The translations under genes were made by a program, and so were the position numbers. The notes under the pieces were generated by a model. The model did no database searches, was not told the DNA's origin, and saw only the letters and a program-made list of their open reading frames with translations. DNA of 64,000 nt from Allorhodopirellula heiligendammensis (GTDB lineage Bacteria > Planctomycetota > Planctomycetia > Pirellulales > Pirellulaceae). The DNA lies in contig NZ_SJPU01000002.1 in the NCBI RefSeq assembly GCF_007860105.1, positions 1,601,739 to 1,665,738 of the forward strand. Reading direction: 5' to 3'. Numbering within the stretch: the first letter of the stretch is position 1; the number at the start of each line of letters is the position of its first letter. This document shows positions 26,396 to 35,716 of this stretch, piece after piece.

Positions 26396-26640
26396 TTGCT
26401 AGCTTTCTTTGCCTTTTTGGGCTTTGCCAGGCTACCGTAGGTGCCCGCAGCAAATTTCTTCTGGAATTTGTCAATCCGACCCGCGGTGTCGACATACTTC
26501 AGTTTGCCGGTATAGAACGGGTGACAATCGCTGCAAATGTCGATTTTCAATTCGGGGCGAACACTCCGGGTTTGGAATGTGTTGCCGCAACCACAGGTGA
26601 CGGTGGTGTCTTGATAATTCGGGTGGATGCCGTCTTTCAT
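26392..26640 (-). CDS. rpmE: 50S ribosomal protein L31, zinc-binding type (82 aa)
   Basis: Large-subunit ribosomal protein. It begins MKDGIHPNY. The zinc ligands of C+ type L31 are all present: C16 and C18 (TCGCGNTF), C36 and C39 ([12 protein letters not shown]). The C-terminus has a basic extension ([12 protein letters not shown]), somewhat longer than in E. coli. It is the first gene of a minus-strand run with prfA. A promoter and a perfect dyad lie upstream (26705-26751). A zinc-containing L31 is often backed up by a Cys-less paralogue under zinc limitation; none is in this window. Confidence 0.97.
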   Translation of the reverse strand: MKDGIHPNYQDTTVTCGCGNTFQTRSVRPELKIDICSDCHPFYTGKLKYVDTAGRIDKFQKKFAAGTYGSLAKPKKAKKASK

Positions 26641-26704
26641 GGCTGTTTACACAAAAAAATGGGCTGATTGAGACGCGTTTCCGAAGGTAGAACGCGAGGA
26701 GTGT

Positions 26705-26719
26705 GCTGTTTTGAACAGC
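26705..26719. promoter_or_regulatory. Dyad over the rpmE transcription start (candidate operator)
   Basis: Perfect 6-3-6 inverted repeat GCTGTT-TTG-AACAGC, beginning two nt downstream of the proposed -10 on the minus strand, so covering the expected start site. It could be a repressor site, or the base of a small hairpin at the 5' end of the transcript. No regulator is identifiable from the sequence alone. Confidence 0.45.
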
Positions 26720-26721
26720 AA

Positions 26722-26751
26722 ATAGTACGCGAGAGCTGCCATGCAGTTCAA
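26722..26751 (-). promoter_or_regulatory. Sigma70-like promoter for rpmE-prfA-prmC
   Basis: On the minus strand: -35 TTGAAC (26751-26746), 18-nt spacer, -10 TACTAT (26727-26722), predicted start near 26715, about 75 nt before the rpmE ATG. It is the best sigma70-type match noticed in the window. Confidence 0.6.
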
Positions 26752-27181
26752 GGGCTGACAGGCGGATTGTCGTGATTACTGATGCGGTCGGAGCCGCTCG
26801 CGTGACGATTGTAGCTAGGCGACGGCGTCGCTCGGAGCGGTGGATGGGCAGCTCCGCTCTGCTTCCGAGCGGGTGGAGTCGGCCAGGCGACGATACTGAC
26901 GACGGACGGAGCCATCGGTCACCAATATCGGCCATGTTGACAATGGGCGGGTCGCGGGCATATGTTTTCCAGGCTCGATTTCGAGCGGTTTGCCTATGGT
27001 CCTCGCAGCGTTTCGATCAAGCTGGTTTCGTATCTGTTTTGGAGGATGCGTTCTTTGCCTGGTAGAGACACCCTACGCGACGGTGACCGCTTGATCTTCT
27101 TACCCACTTTTGCATGTTTCGCGGACGACCGTTTGACTCTCGCGTCGTCCCCTTCAAGCTAGTAAAGCGACCGAACATCTG
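26752..27181. other. Divergent intergenic region upstream of Tex-like gene
   Basis: About 430 bp without a convincing gene; the plus-strand frames have poor composition. It must hold the promoter of the gene starting at 27182, but I see no clear -35/-10 pair. No RNA gene was recognised. Confidence 0.4.
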
Positions 27182-30100
27182 ATGAACGTTGATCTGGACG
27201 CAATTGCCCAACGCGGGCATTGCGAGGTGTCGAGTTTACGTTTGGCCCTGCCGTTGATTGAGCAAGGCTACACGCCCCCGTTTCTGGCCCGTTATCGGCG
27301 AGATGAACTCGGGGGGCTCGACGAGGCGAGTCTTTGGGCGCTTTCGCACGCGGTGCGATCTCAGCAGCGCTTGGACGAGTATCGCGATCAGTTGAATGCG
27401 GCCTGGCAAGTAACGCAGTTAGCCGATCCCGCCCTCGGGCGTGCGATCTCGGGGGCCAAATCGCGTCGGCTACTGGATCGACTCAGTCGCCGGATTAAAT
27501 CCGAAGCCAGCGAGTCAGGTAGTTTAGCCCAGCGGCTCGCCGTCCGGTTGCTGAGCCCTGAGAAAGGCGATGGCGAGGATTTGGAGGCGATTGCCGCGTC
27601 GCTCATCGAAGCTTCCGCCAAGGCACCCCCGCGGGCTGACGCCACGGAGGTCTCCGCGGAGACGTCTGAATCCACCGAGAGTTCGCCGGCGGTGACTCCG
27701 ACGACCGATACCGTCCTCGCTAAGCTCGACGACGCATTGGCCAAGCGACTCAGTGGTGATCCGCGAATCATGGGCGCTGCCGTCCGTTGGCTCTCGCGAA
27801 ATGCCAAAATTCACGTCGTCGAAGTCACTGACCCACATGGCGGCGAAGACGACGAAGAAGTCAAAGCCTCGGCAAAATCCAAGAAGGCCGCCAAGAAACG
27901 CAAGAAAGGCAAGTCGCAGCCTAGCGAAGCAGTTGCCGTCGCGACCGCTCCTGCCGCTGACACCCAGGCCGAGAATTCTTCTGCCGAAGGATCCAGTGCC
28001 GAAAGCCCCAGCGTTGATGGCTCCAGTGCCGAAGATTCTGGTGTGGCGGGCGTGGACGCTTCTGCCGTCCGAGACGCGAACGCCACCGATCCGGGTGCTG
28101 TCGCGGCAAATGTTGACGCGGTTGCACCAGAAACGCCAGCGGTAGCGGAAGACGCTCCGCATGGCGAGGCGACGCTCAGTGCCGATGCGCCGGCGACAGC
28201 GTCGGCCAGTCCCGCTGAATCCGCCTCGTCAGCTCCCCCTGCGCCGGCCGTGTCCGCGGATGTGACGCCTGCAGTGACCAGCGATGAAGCGGCGCAATCC
28301 AGCGTAGCCGATGTGGAAACTCAGCCAGCAGCGCCTGTTGCTGAGGCGGATGCTCCCGCCACCGACACGAATGCTGAGCCTGTGGCACCTGCAGAGAACA
28401 GTGCGTCGGAGATCCCCGCCATTCCGAGTGGTTTCGGCACGCCGAAAACAAACACGGAGGGTGCGGAATCTGCGAGCGAGCAGAGCGTCCCTGCCAAACC
28501 TGCGAAGAAGAAAAAGGTTTCTCCTCGCCAACGCCGTCGTCGTTGGCTCGTCAGCACGCTCAAGCCGCTCGCTGGCAAACGCATGCCAGCCGCAAAACTG
28601 AGCGCATTCCAAATTGTGATGCTCGGACGGGCATTGCGAAGTCAAGTTGCGCAGTGTGCGTTTGATTACGATGCCGCTCAATTGGTCGCGGAAATGCAAA
28701 AGGCTGCGACCAACTTGAACCGTCATTTTGGCGATCACTTGGCCGGCATTGTGGTCGCTAACGAAGCCGCATTACGTGATGCCGCTGAGGGTGCATGGTG
28801 GGACGAAATCCAAGAGCAAGCCTCCGCTCGGCTCGTGTCCATTGCCGCTGATAATCTGCATAGCCAAATCAATCGCGGTGGTGTTTCCGCTAAGGTTGTG
28901 ATGTCGATCGACGCCGTTGGCCCGCGCACGGCAGCGACTTCGATCGTCGCAGCAGATGGCCGCGTGCTGCATAACGAAGACATCCCGTGTCAATTGTCGG
29001 CGGCGATGCGGACTCTCGCAGTGACCAAAATTGGCGAGTTGATTCACCAGCACCACGTTGATTTGATTGTGATTAGCAATGGTCCGGCGCGACGGGCTTG
29101 CATGATTGCCATTGGAGAATTGATCAAGCAGTCTGCTGAGCATTCCATTCGGTGGACGCTGGCCGACCGCAGTGGTGCTGATGCGTATGCGGGCAGTGCG
29201 GCGGGCGACCAGGAAATGAAGTCGACTCCGCGGCGATTCCGCGCTGCGGCATGGATTGCCTTCGCGACTCTGCAGCCTTCCCAAGCCATGGTCAAGGTCG
29301 ATCCTTTGAAGCTGCGGTTGGGGTCGTTCCAACGCGAACTTTCCGATCAAGCAATTCTGGACGCGCTCGAGGATGTGTTAGTTAGCGGTGCCGCTCGTGG
29401 TGGCGTGGATGTCAATTCGACGACGCCCTCCTGGCTTGAGCGACTGCCGGGCATGACACGCCGAACTGCCGACGCGATCGACGCCCAGCGGCGTGAGAAG
29501 CTGATTGGTTCACGAGATGATCTGCTCGCTCGGGCGGATTGGCCGTCGGCCATTCATACCCGTCAAGCTTTGCCATTCCTGCGGGTATTCAGCAGCGAAG
29601 AAACGCTCGACGGTACCTTGATCCATCCGGACGATTATCCGCTGGCGAAGCGGTTGGCCAAGGCGCTGGACATCGAGTTGCCGCCGGCATCACCGTCGGG
29701 CTACGAGCTACCGGACTACAGCACGCCGGCACCGAGCGAAGCCCCCGCCACCGCCGATGCAGTCAGTGACGAGGAGTCAACCGCCGACGAATCTGCCGAG
29801 GAGACATCATCGTTCGGACCAGCTGAGACAACGGAGTCGGACACTGCTGATGCGGTTCTCAGTAATGGCGATGCCGCAGCCGAAGCGAGCGACTCGCCCG
29901 CGACCGAGGGTGAAGCAGCCTCGGAAGTAACCGCGAGTGCTGAGGGCGAGTCATCGGCAGCGAGCGAAGTGGCTGAGTCAAGCGACGATCCGGCAGCCAC
30001 CGTAGCGGCTGCTCAATCTGATTCCGAGTCAGAACCCAGTGCAGAGGAACCAGCGACTCCCGCCCCTGCAGAAACCTTCCGCCAAACAAAACCAGAACGG

Positions 30101-31174
30101 GCGAAAGTCGAAAAACTGATCAAGGAGTGGCAGGTCGGCGTGCATCGATCGCTGCAGATTGTCAGTTGGTTGTGTGAGCCCTTTGGTGAGGGCACCGTTA
30201 GTGGCCCATCGCCGGCGGTGATGAATAGCATGCCCGCCCTCAGCGACCTTAAGCAGGGCGATCAAGTCATCGGCGTCGTCGTGGGCGTGATGCCCTTCGG
30301 CGTGTTCGTCGAACTGACGCCCGAGTGCAGCGGTTTGATTCACGTCAGCCGGGTGTCTGACGGGTTTGTCGAAGACCTGCACGAGGCCGTTCAGGTCGGC
30401 GACGTGGTGACCGCCTGGGTCACGGGGATTGATAGCAAGCGCCGCCGCGTTGGGTTGAGCGCCATTTCCCCGGAACGCGAAGCCGAATTGCAGTCGCATC
30501 GCCATGACGCACGCGGACGCGGTCGTGGGCCAGCGGGTGGCCAGGGCGGCCAACGCGGTGGCGCACGTGGCGGGGCTGCGGCCGGTGGACGCGAATCCGC
30601 CGGAGCGTCGCGTGGCCGAGGTGGCTCGGCGGCAGGCACTGCCAACGCAGGTCCTGGCGGGCGCAGCTCGGGCCCCGGTGAGCGCAACTCCGCGACCGGC
30701 GGTGGCCAGCGACGGGATAATCGAGGTGGTGGCGGACGCGATGGCAATCGAGGTCGCTCCGGTGGTGGCGGTCGGCGCGATCAACGCGGTGGCGGTCGCG
30801 GACCACGTCGTCCCGAAGTCTACGAAGTCGTCGGCAAAGAAACCGATTCAGCACCACTCACCGAAGCGATGCAGAAGGGCAAGGAGCCGCTGCGGTCCTT
30901 TGGCGACTTGATGCAGTTTGTCACGAAAGACAAAGCCCCCGCAGAGAAGCCGAAGGCACCCCCAGAAAAACCTGTGGAGCCCGCACCAGCGGCCGCAGTC
31001 GATAGCGAGCCAGCAAAAGCTGAAGCCAAGCCGGAGTCCGTGGCAGATGCTGCCGTGGTATCGTCGAGTGATGCGGCAAGCGGCTCAGCACCAGTGGATT
31101 CAGCGCCCTCGGCGGGGGCTGGCGAGGCGGCCGAAAAGACGGCTGCCAATGCAAGTGAAGGAGCCGCCGAATGA
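27182..31174 (+). CDS. Tex-like S1 RNA-binding protein with long low-complexity inserts (1330 aa)
   Basis: Divergent, enlarged relative of Tex, a nucleic-acid-binding transcription accessory protein. The N-terminal Tex helices (about 1-150) contain LPLIEQGYTPPFLARYRRDE. A low-complexity Ala/Ser/Pro/Glu insert (about 155-440) holds a Lys cluster at about 228-245. The YqgF-like RNase H fold (about 570-690) has VVMSIDAVGPRTAATSIVAA. A helix-hairpin-helix region (about 735-800) includes MTRRTADAIDAQRREK, followed by LIHPDDYPLAKRL. An acidic insert spans about 835-975. The S1 domain (about 1025-1100) has GDQVIGVVVGVMPFGVFVEL. An RGG-box tract (about 1105-1215) and an Ala/Pro/Glu tail complete it. 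Canonical Tex is about 770 aa. The RGG tract suggests RNA binding. It is translationally coupled (ATGA) to the next gene. Confidence 0.88.
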   Translation: MNVDLDAIAQRGHCEVSSLRLALPLIEQGYTPPFLARYRRDELGGLDEASLWALSHAVRSQQRLDEYRDQLNAAWQVTQLADPALGRAISGAKSRRLLDRLSRRIKSEASESGSLAQRLAVRLLSPEKGDGEDLEAIAASLIEASAKAPPRADATEVSAETSESTESSPAVTPTTDTVLAKLDDALAKRLSGDPRIMGAAVRWLSRNAKIHVVEVTDPHGGEDDEEVKASAKSKKAAKKRKKGKSQPSEAVAVATAPAADTQAENSSAEGSSAESPSVDGSSAEDSGVAGVDASAVRDANATDPGAVAANVDAVAPETPAVAEDAPHGEATLSADAPATASASPAESASSAPPAPAVSADVTPAVTSDEAAQSSVADVETQPAAPVAEADAPATDTNAEPVAPAENSASEIPAIPSGFGTPKTNTEGAESASEQSVPAKPAKKKKVSPRQRRRRWLVSTLKPLAGKRMPAAKLSAFQIVMLGRALRSQVAQCAFDYDAAQLVAEMQKAATNLNRHFGDHLAGIVVANEAALRDAAEGAWWDEIQEQASARLVSIAADNLHSQINRGGVSAKVVMSIDAVGPRTAATSIVAADGRVLHNEDIPCQLSAAMRTLAVTKIGELIHQHHVDLIVISNGPARRACMIAIGELIKQSAEHSIRWTLADRSGADAYAGSAAGDQEMKSTPRRFRAAAWIAFATLQPSQAMVKVDPLKLRLGSFQRELSDQAILDALEDVLVSGAARGGVDVNSTTPSWLERLPGMTRRTADAIDAQRREKLIGSRDDLLARADWPSAIHTRQALPFLRVFSSEETLDGTLIHPDDYPLAKRLAKALDIELPPASPSGYELPDYSTPAPSEAPATADAVSDEESTADESAEETSSFGPAETTESDTADAVLSNGDAAAEASDSPATEGEAASEVTASAEGESSAASEVAESSDDPAATVAAAQSDSESEPSAEEPATPAPAETFRQTKPERAKVEKLIKEWQVGVHRSLQIVSWLCEPFGEGTVSGPSPAVMNSMPALSDLKQGDQVIGVVVGVMPFGVFVELTPECSGLIHVSRVSDGFVEDLHEAVQVGDVVTAWVTGIDSKRRRVGLSAISPEREAELQSHRHDARGRGRGPAGGQGGQRGGARGGAAAGGRESAGASRGRGGSAAGTANAGPGGRSSGPGERNSATGGGQRRDNRGGGGRDGNRGRSGGGGRRDQRGGGRGPRRPEVYEVVGKETDSAPLTEAMQKGKEPLRSFGDLMQFVTKDKAPAEKPKAPPEKPVEPAPAAAVDSEPAKAEAKPESVADAAVVSSSDAASGSAPVDSAPSAGAGEAAEKTAANASEGAAE

Positions 31175-31665
31175 GCGACGATTTTACATCACGACTTGAG
31201 TCCGCGATCGAGCGTGGGCGACGTCGGGGCGAATATCAAGCTTCGGAAGAACGCCGCAAGGAACTCAGTGAGGAGGATCTCAAGCGGCTGCATACCTCCT
31301 ATCGCTTATCGCTGTCGGACCGGATCGAGACTGCGGTTCACCGTGTCGCCGAGCATTTCCCCGGCTTCCGCACCGAAGCCATTTTCGGTGAAGAGGGCTG
31401 GGGCGAGGCGTGTTTTCGCGACGATCTGAGGATTGAATCCGGTCGCCGCAATAACTTGTACAGCCGACTCGAACTGGTTATTCGTCCCTACAGTGACCTC
31501 GGTGTGCTTGACCTGAAAGGCAAGGGCACTGTGATGAACCGCGAGATCTTTAATCGCGCTCATTACACGAAGATTCAGGATGTTGATCCGGAAGAGTTTT
31601 CCCAGCTGATTGATACCTGGGCGATTGAATACGCTGAGCTCTACTCCGCGAAGAGCAACGCTTAG
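31171..31665 (+). CDS. Conserved-looking cytoplasmic protein of unknown function (164 aa)
   Basis: No family recognised. It overlaps the Tex-like gene by 4 nt, so it is probably co-translated with it. The first third is charged and helical (RLESAIERGRRRGEYQASEE), followed by LSLSDRIETAVHRVAEHFPG and a beta-rich half with NNLYSRLELVIRPYSDLGV, LDLKGKGTVMNREIFN and FSQLIDTWAIEYAELY. There is no signal peptide or membrane segment. The coupling suggests a partner of the RNA-binding protein upstream. That is inference only. Confidence 0.82.
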   Translation: MSDDFTSRLESAIERGRRRGEYQASEERRKELSEEDLKRLHTSYRLSLSDRIETAVHRVAEHFPGFRTEAIFGEEGWGEACFRDDLRIESGRRNNLYSRLELVIRPYSDLGVLDLKGKGTVMNREIFNRAHYTKIQDVDPEEFSQLIDTWAIEYAELYSAKSNA

Positions 31666-32165
31666 AACCGGCTGCTGTGTGGCCGGTGATCCGGCCGGCA
31701 TTGACTCCCGCCCGCGAGGATTGCCCGCCAACCTCGGGGCGCCAGAAGTCGATTTCAGTGCTGATGAATTCTACAGCGACTTGACCTGTGGAACAGCACG
31801 GTTGCGTCCCAGTTGGGGCTCATCCCGATGGGGTACAGGGGCGATCATCTGATTTTTAATAGGTCGCGAACCAGTCCGAGTGAAAAACCGCGGACGCTTC
31901 AGGGGGAAGCGAGGCACGGCAGGCAACGAGCTCGTCGGTAATTCAATCGACACACCGGTTGGCGTGCGCCGCCGCCGAGGCCCGGCGCACTTGACCCCAA
32001 GGGCACCTGCAAAGCTTGACAGTGCCGTTCACTAGTGGGGGTTCGTGCGCCCCGCCCGATTGTGTGCCAGCGGCCAACGAGTTTTCGGTCGCGCTGACGC
32101 TGCGGTACGTTATATTGGCACGTGGTGGAGTGTCTTTTGAAACGCATAACCTCGAAATAGCAAGC
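31666..32165. other. Intergenic region before the rhodanese gene
   Basis: 500 bp without a supported gene. An in-frame extension upstream of 32166 exists but lacks a signal peptide and is not favoured. TTGACA occurs at about 32017 and TATATT at about 32112; they are too far apart to be one promoter. Nothing else recognised. Confidence 0.4.
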
Positions 32166-32696
32166 ATGTACAAATCGGTCGCCTTCCTCGCCCTGGTCCT
32201 ATTCTGCGTGATCGAACCAAAGATCGCAGCGGCGCAGATTCTAGACTTTTTCAGCAGCGGACCAGCAATTGAAACAATCGAGACCGCCGACCTGAACGTA
32301 CTGATTACCGCCCGGCAGCAAGCCGAAGCCAAGGCAACCGCCGCTGGCGAGCAACCCGAGGAGGCCGGTTTCGTGCTCGTCGATGTACGTAGCGACGCCG
32401 AGCAAAAGGTGTCCTTGATTCCGGGGGCCATCACGAAGGCCGCCTTTGAGAAGGACGCGAAGAAGTACCAGGATCGAACCGTGATCGTGTACTGCCTCAG
32501 TGGTGGTCGAAGCAAGGCATATGCGAAGCAACTCGTTGGTAAAGGTGCCAAAGTGAAGAACTATCAGGGAAGTATTTTGGCGTGGGTAAACGCCGAGCTA
32601 CCACTGGTCACACCTGAGGGAAAGCCGACGAACCGAGTTCATACCGTCAGCGATCGTTATCAGGTTCCTGCCAAGTACGAACAAGTTACTCAGTGA
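32166..32696 (+). CDS. Exported rhodanese-like protein (176 aa)
   Basis: Single rhodanese domain behind a signal peptide. The ATG at 32166 gives MYKSVAFLALVLFCVIEPKI with Ala-rich cleavage at about residue 24, so it is preferred over upstream in-frame starts. The domain (about 40-150) shows FVLVDVRSDAEQKVSLIPGA, then VIVYCLSGGRSKAYAKQL, in which the catalytic Cys sits in the CLSGGRS loop, and VKNYQGSILAWVNAELPLV. These enzymes transfer sulfane sulfur, or act as periplasmic sulfur carriers or redox proteins. The next gene (VWA protein) starts 12 nt downstream, so the two are probably co-transcribed. Confidence 0.9.
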   Translation: MYKSVAFLALVLFCVIEPKIAAAQILDFFSSGPAIETIETADLNVLITARQQAEAKATAAGEQPEEAGFVLVDVRSDAEQKVSLIPGAITKAAFEKDAKKYQDRTVIVYCLSGGRSKAYAKQLVGKGAKVKNYQGSILAWVNAELPLVTPEGKPTNRVHTVSDRYQVPAKYEQVTQ

Positions 32697-32708
32697 TCAG
32701 CGTTCTCC

Positions 32709-35672
32709 ATGCAAATTACCTTTGATGCACCGGGCTACTTGTGGTTGCTGATGCTACTGCCACTGGTGGCGATCTACGGCTACCGGCATCTGCAGAGTTT
32801 GGGGCGACTGCGTTGTCTGCTGGCAGTGGTGCTGCGTGTCTCCGTGATCGCAGCGGTCGTGCTGGCGATCGCGGGTGCGAGGCTGGCTTGGACGACCGAT
32901 CGGGTGTCGGTGATGTATGTGCTCGATCAATCGGAAAGCATCAATGTCGATCAGCGTGAGCGGTTGTATGAGTTTGCACGGCGCAATGCAGCGGAGCATC
33001 GCAGTGCATCACGCGAGGATTTGGTGGGCGTGATCCTATGTGGCGCCGATGCGTCAATTGAGGTCCCCCCTTTTCACGATGATCTGCCGAGCGTTTCCGG
33101 ACGCAGTCCAGTCGAGATTCGCACCGATGCGACCAACCTTGAGCAAGCCCTGACGTTGGCAGCCGCGTCCATGCCAACAGATACGCGGCGACGAATCGTC
33201 GTCTTTACCGATGGCAATGAAACCCAAGGACACGTCGAAGAAGTAGCGGCACCGATCATCGCATCGGGAATCGGTATCGACTTCGTAGCCGTTTCGCCGC
33301 AGGCGGGCGCGGATGTGATCGTCGAGCGAATTGACATGCCCACCGAAATCCGCACGGGGCAACCACTCGAAGCACGTGTGGTTGTCGAGAATATCGTCGA
33401 TGCAAATGATGTGACACCCACCGACGATTCAGAGAGCGTCGACCAATCGCGGGAGTCGACACAGGCCGGGAGTCGCAGCGTTCAAGGGCGATTGCGAATC
33501 ACACGAACGTTCAACGGCGAGGAAGAGTTGTTGGCCGAGCAGTCTGTTGAGGTTGCTCCGGGGAAGAATGTGTTTCCGCTACGGCACACGATCACACGGC
33601 CGGCACCCTATACGTACTCTGCACAGTTCATCGCAGATTCGTCCGCAGGCGACTCGCGGCCGCAGAACAATCGGTCGAACACTTTCGTCAACGTTCGTGG
33701 CAAGAGTCGGGTATTGCTGATCGAACCCGCTAACCAATCGGAGGATTGGACAAATTTTGTTGACATGCTGCGTGAGGAGTCGATCGAAGTTACTGTGCAA
33801 CCGAGTCATGCCACGTTCACTTCCCTCGCGGAGCTACAAGCGTATGACGCGGTCATCTTGGCCAATGTGCCCCGTGTCGGTGGTGATTCCGCAAACTCCA
33901 TTTCGCAGTTCACCGACGATCAAATCTCGCTACTCGTTCGCAATACCCAGCAACTCGGTGCCGGTTTGCTGATGATCGGCGGTCCCGACTCGCTCGGCGC
34001 AGGTGGCTGGACGGGCACGGAACTGGAAACGGCCATGCCGGTAGATTTCGAGATCAAGAATGCGAAGGTCAACGCAGTGGGTGCTCTGTCGCTGGTTATC
34101 GATAGCTCGGGATCGATGGACGGTGAAAAAATGGTGCTGTGCAAAGCTGCGGCGCGGGCGGCGGTGATGATGCTCGGGCCCAGCGATTCGCTCGGCATCA
34201 TCTCATTTGACTCCGCCGCACATGAGGTCATTCCCATGCAAAAGGTCGGACAACGCTCCCACATGCTGCCGATGATCGGTCGGATTCGACCGGGCGGAGG
34301 CACGGACATGTACCCCGCGATGCGGCAGGCCTTCGCCCAATTGACGCGTGCTAACGCGTCGGTCAAACACATGATCGTGTTGACCGACGGACAAACTCAC
34401 GCAAATGACTTTCTCAGTCTTGTTCAGCAAATGAAGGCTGCGGGGATCACGGTTACCGCCGTCGCGATTGGCCAAGGTGCCGACGTGAATCTGCTCCGGC
34501 GGATAGCCAATGCAGGAGGTGGCAAGCTCTATCATGTGATATCTCCCAAGGCGATCCCACAGATCGTGATGCGGGAGTCCCGTCGGGTTTCGCGGCCGCT
34601 GATCTTTGAAAGCGGTGAAGGTGTCCAACCGCAGATTACCTACTCGCACGAATTGTTAGCAGGTATCGATACCCCGCCGCCGATTCATGGCTACGTCATG
34701 ACGACGATGAAAGACAGTCCTTTGGCTCAGGCGTTGATCCAAGCACCCGGGCCCCAGGAAACGAATCATCCGATACTGGCAGTTTGGCAATACGGGCTTG
34801 GTCGTTCAGCCGTCCTTACCACCGACGGTGGCCAACGGTGGGCCAGTGACTGGAATTCGTGGTCGGGCGACTCCAAGCTGGTCAGCCAACTGGTGCGGTG
34901 GTTGATGCGACCGGCGGGTGATACGGGCCAGTTCTCACTAGCGACAATCGTACGTGATGACGGTGTCGAAGTTGTTGTCAACGCACTCGACGCTCAAGAT
35001 CAGTTTTTGAACTTCCTCGAACCCGCTGGATCAGTGCTCGGACCCGACATGCAGCCGATCTCGCTGTCCCTCAGTCAGACATCACCGGGGAGATATGCGG
35101 GAACATTTCCAACCGATCAAGCGGGTAACTACTTTATCCAAGTCATTCCCGATGCATCGTCGGCTCCACTGACGACGGCCGTGACGGTCTCGACCACCAA
35201 GGAATATCGGGCCCGACAGATCAATACACCCCTGATGGATCGTGTTGCGAAATCACAGATCGACACGTCATCCGGTGGAGAGGTCGTGCGTCTGTCTGAG
35301 GTGGATGCGGACCAACCAATTGAGCTCAATCCGTTCCGTAGCGGACTGGCGGCGATTGGCTCGATCCGCGATGCGTGGCCCATGCTCGTACTGCTCGCCT
35401 GCTGCCTGTTCTTTGCCGATGTGATGGTGCGTCGCATCGCGCCACGAATGGGGTGGGTAAAGCAGTTCCTGTCATCGGCCGCCACGGAACCGGAGAGCGT
35501 TACCGCCAGCGTCAGCCGCCTCGATGCGCTCCGCCAAGCGAAGTCTCGAGCCCATGCGAGCAAGCCGCCGGCACCTATGGAACGACCGCTGGCTGAACCG
35601 GCAAGCGAGACGGAAGAACTTAGCTACAGCGAACGCCTCTTACGTGCCAAGCAGAACGCACGACGCTCGTAA
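32709..35672 (+). CDS. Membrane protein with two VWA domains and a GATase-like region (987 aa)
   Basis: N-terminal membrane segments (about 8-25 and 38-58) precede a VWA domain (about 66-215) with MIDAS DQSES and TDGNE. Next come a beta-sandwich region (about 215-330) and a class I glutamine-amidotransferase-like region (about 335-455) with VILANVPRVGG and GAGLLMIGGPDSLG. A second VWA domain (about 455-630) has MIDAS DSSGSMDG, GGGTDMYPAM and VLTDGQTH. After a further beta-rich part there is a membrane segment near 895-915 (MLVLLACCLFFADVMV) and a basic cytoplasmic tail. Both MIDAS sites look intact, so metal-dependent protein contacts are likely. Related proteins occur beside MoxR/DUF58 operons, but no MoxR gene is here. 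The partner is unknown. Confidence 0.88.
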   Translation: MQITFDAPGYLWLLMLLPLVAIYGYRHLQSLGRLRCLLAVVLRVSVIAAVVLAIAGARLAWTTDRVSVMYVLDQSESINVDQRERLYEFARRNAAEHRSASREDLVGVILCGADASIEVPPFHDDLPSVSGRSPVEIRTDATNLEQALTLAAASMPTDTRRRIVVFTDGNETQGHVEEVAAPIIASGIGIDFVAVSPQAGADVIVERIDMPTEIRTGQPLEARVVVENIVDANDVTPTDDSESVDQSRESTQAGSRSVQGRLRITRTFNGEEELLAEQSVEVAPGKNVFPLRHTITRPAPYTYSAQFIADSSAGDSRPQNNRSNTFVNVRGKSRVLLIEPANQSEDWTNFVDMLREESIEVTVQPSHATFTSLAELQAYDAVILANVPRVGGDSANSISQFTDDQISLLVRNTQQLGAGLLMIGGPDSLGAGGWTGTELETAMPVDFEIKNAKVNAVGALSLVIDSSGSMDGEKMVLCKAAARAAVMMLGPSDSLGIISFDSAAHEVIPMQKVGQRSHMLPMIGRIRPGGGTDMYPAMRQAFAQLTRANASVKHMIVLTDGQTHANDFLSLVQQMKAAGITVTAVAIGQGADVNLLRRIANAGGGKLYHVISPKAIPQIVMRESRRVSRPLIFESGEGVQPQITYSHELLAGIDTPPPIHGYVMTTMKDSPLAQALIQAPGPQETNHPILAVWQYGLGRSAVLTTDGGQRWASDWNSWSGDSKLVSQLVRWLMRPAGDTGQFSLATIVRDDGVEVVVNALDAQDQFLNFLEPAGSVLGPDMQPISLSLSQTSPGRYAGTFPTDQAGNYFIQVIPDASSAPLTTAVTVSTTKEYRARQINTPLMDRVAKSQIDTSSGGEVVRLSEVDADQPIELNPFRSGLAAIGSIRDAWPMLVLLACCLFFADVMVRRIAPRMGWVKQFLSSAATEPESVTASVSRLDALRQAKSRAHASKPPAPMERPLAEPASETEELSYSERLLRAKQNARRS

Positions 35673-35716
35673 AGTCGTGGATGGCGTTGCCGATCCAATA
35701 CTCCGCGCAAACATCA

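Noticed and set aside
26772-27065. Plus-strand frame of about 97 codons before the Tex-like gene
   Set aside because: Arg/Ser-rich composition, no ribosome site and no recognisable domain; looks like noise in intergenic DNA.
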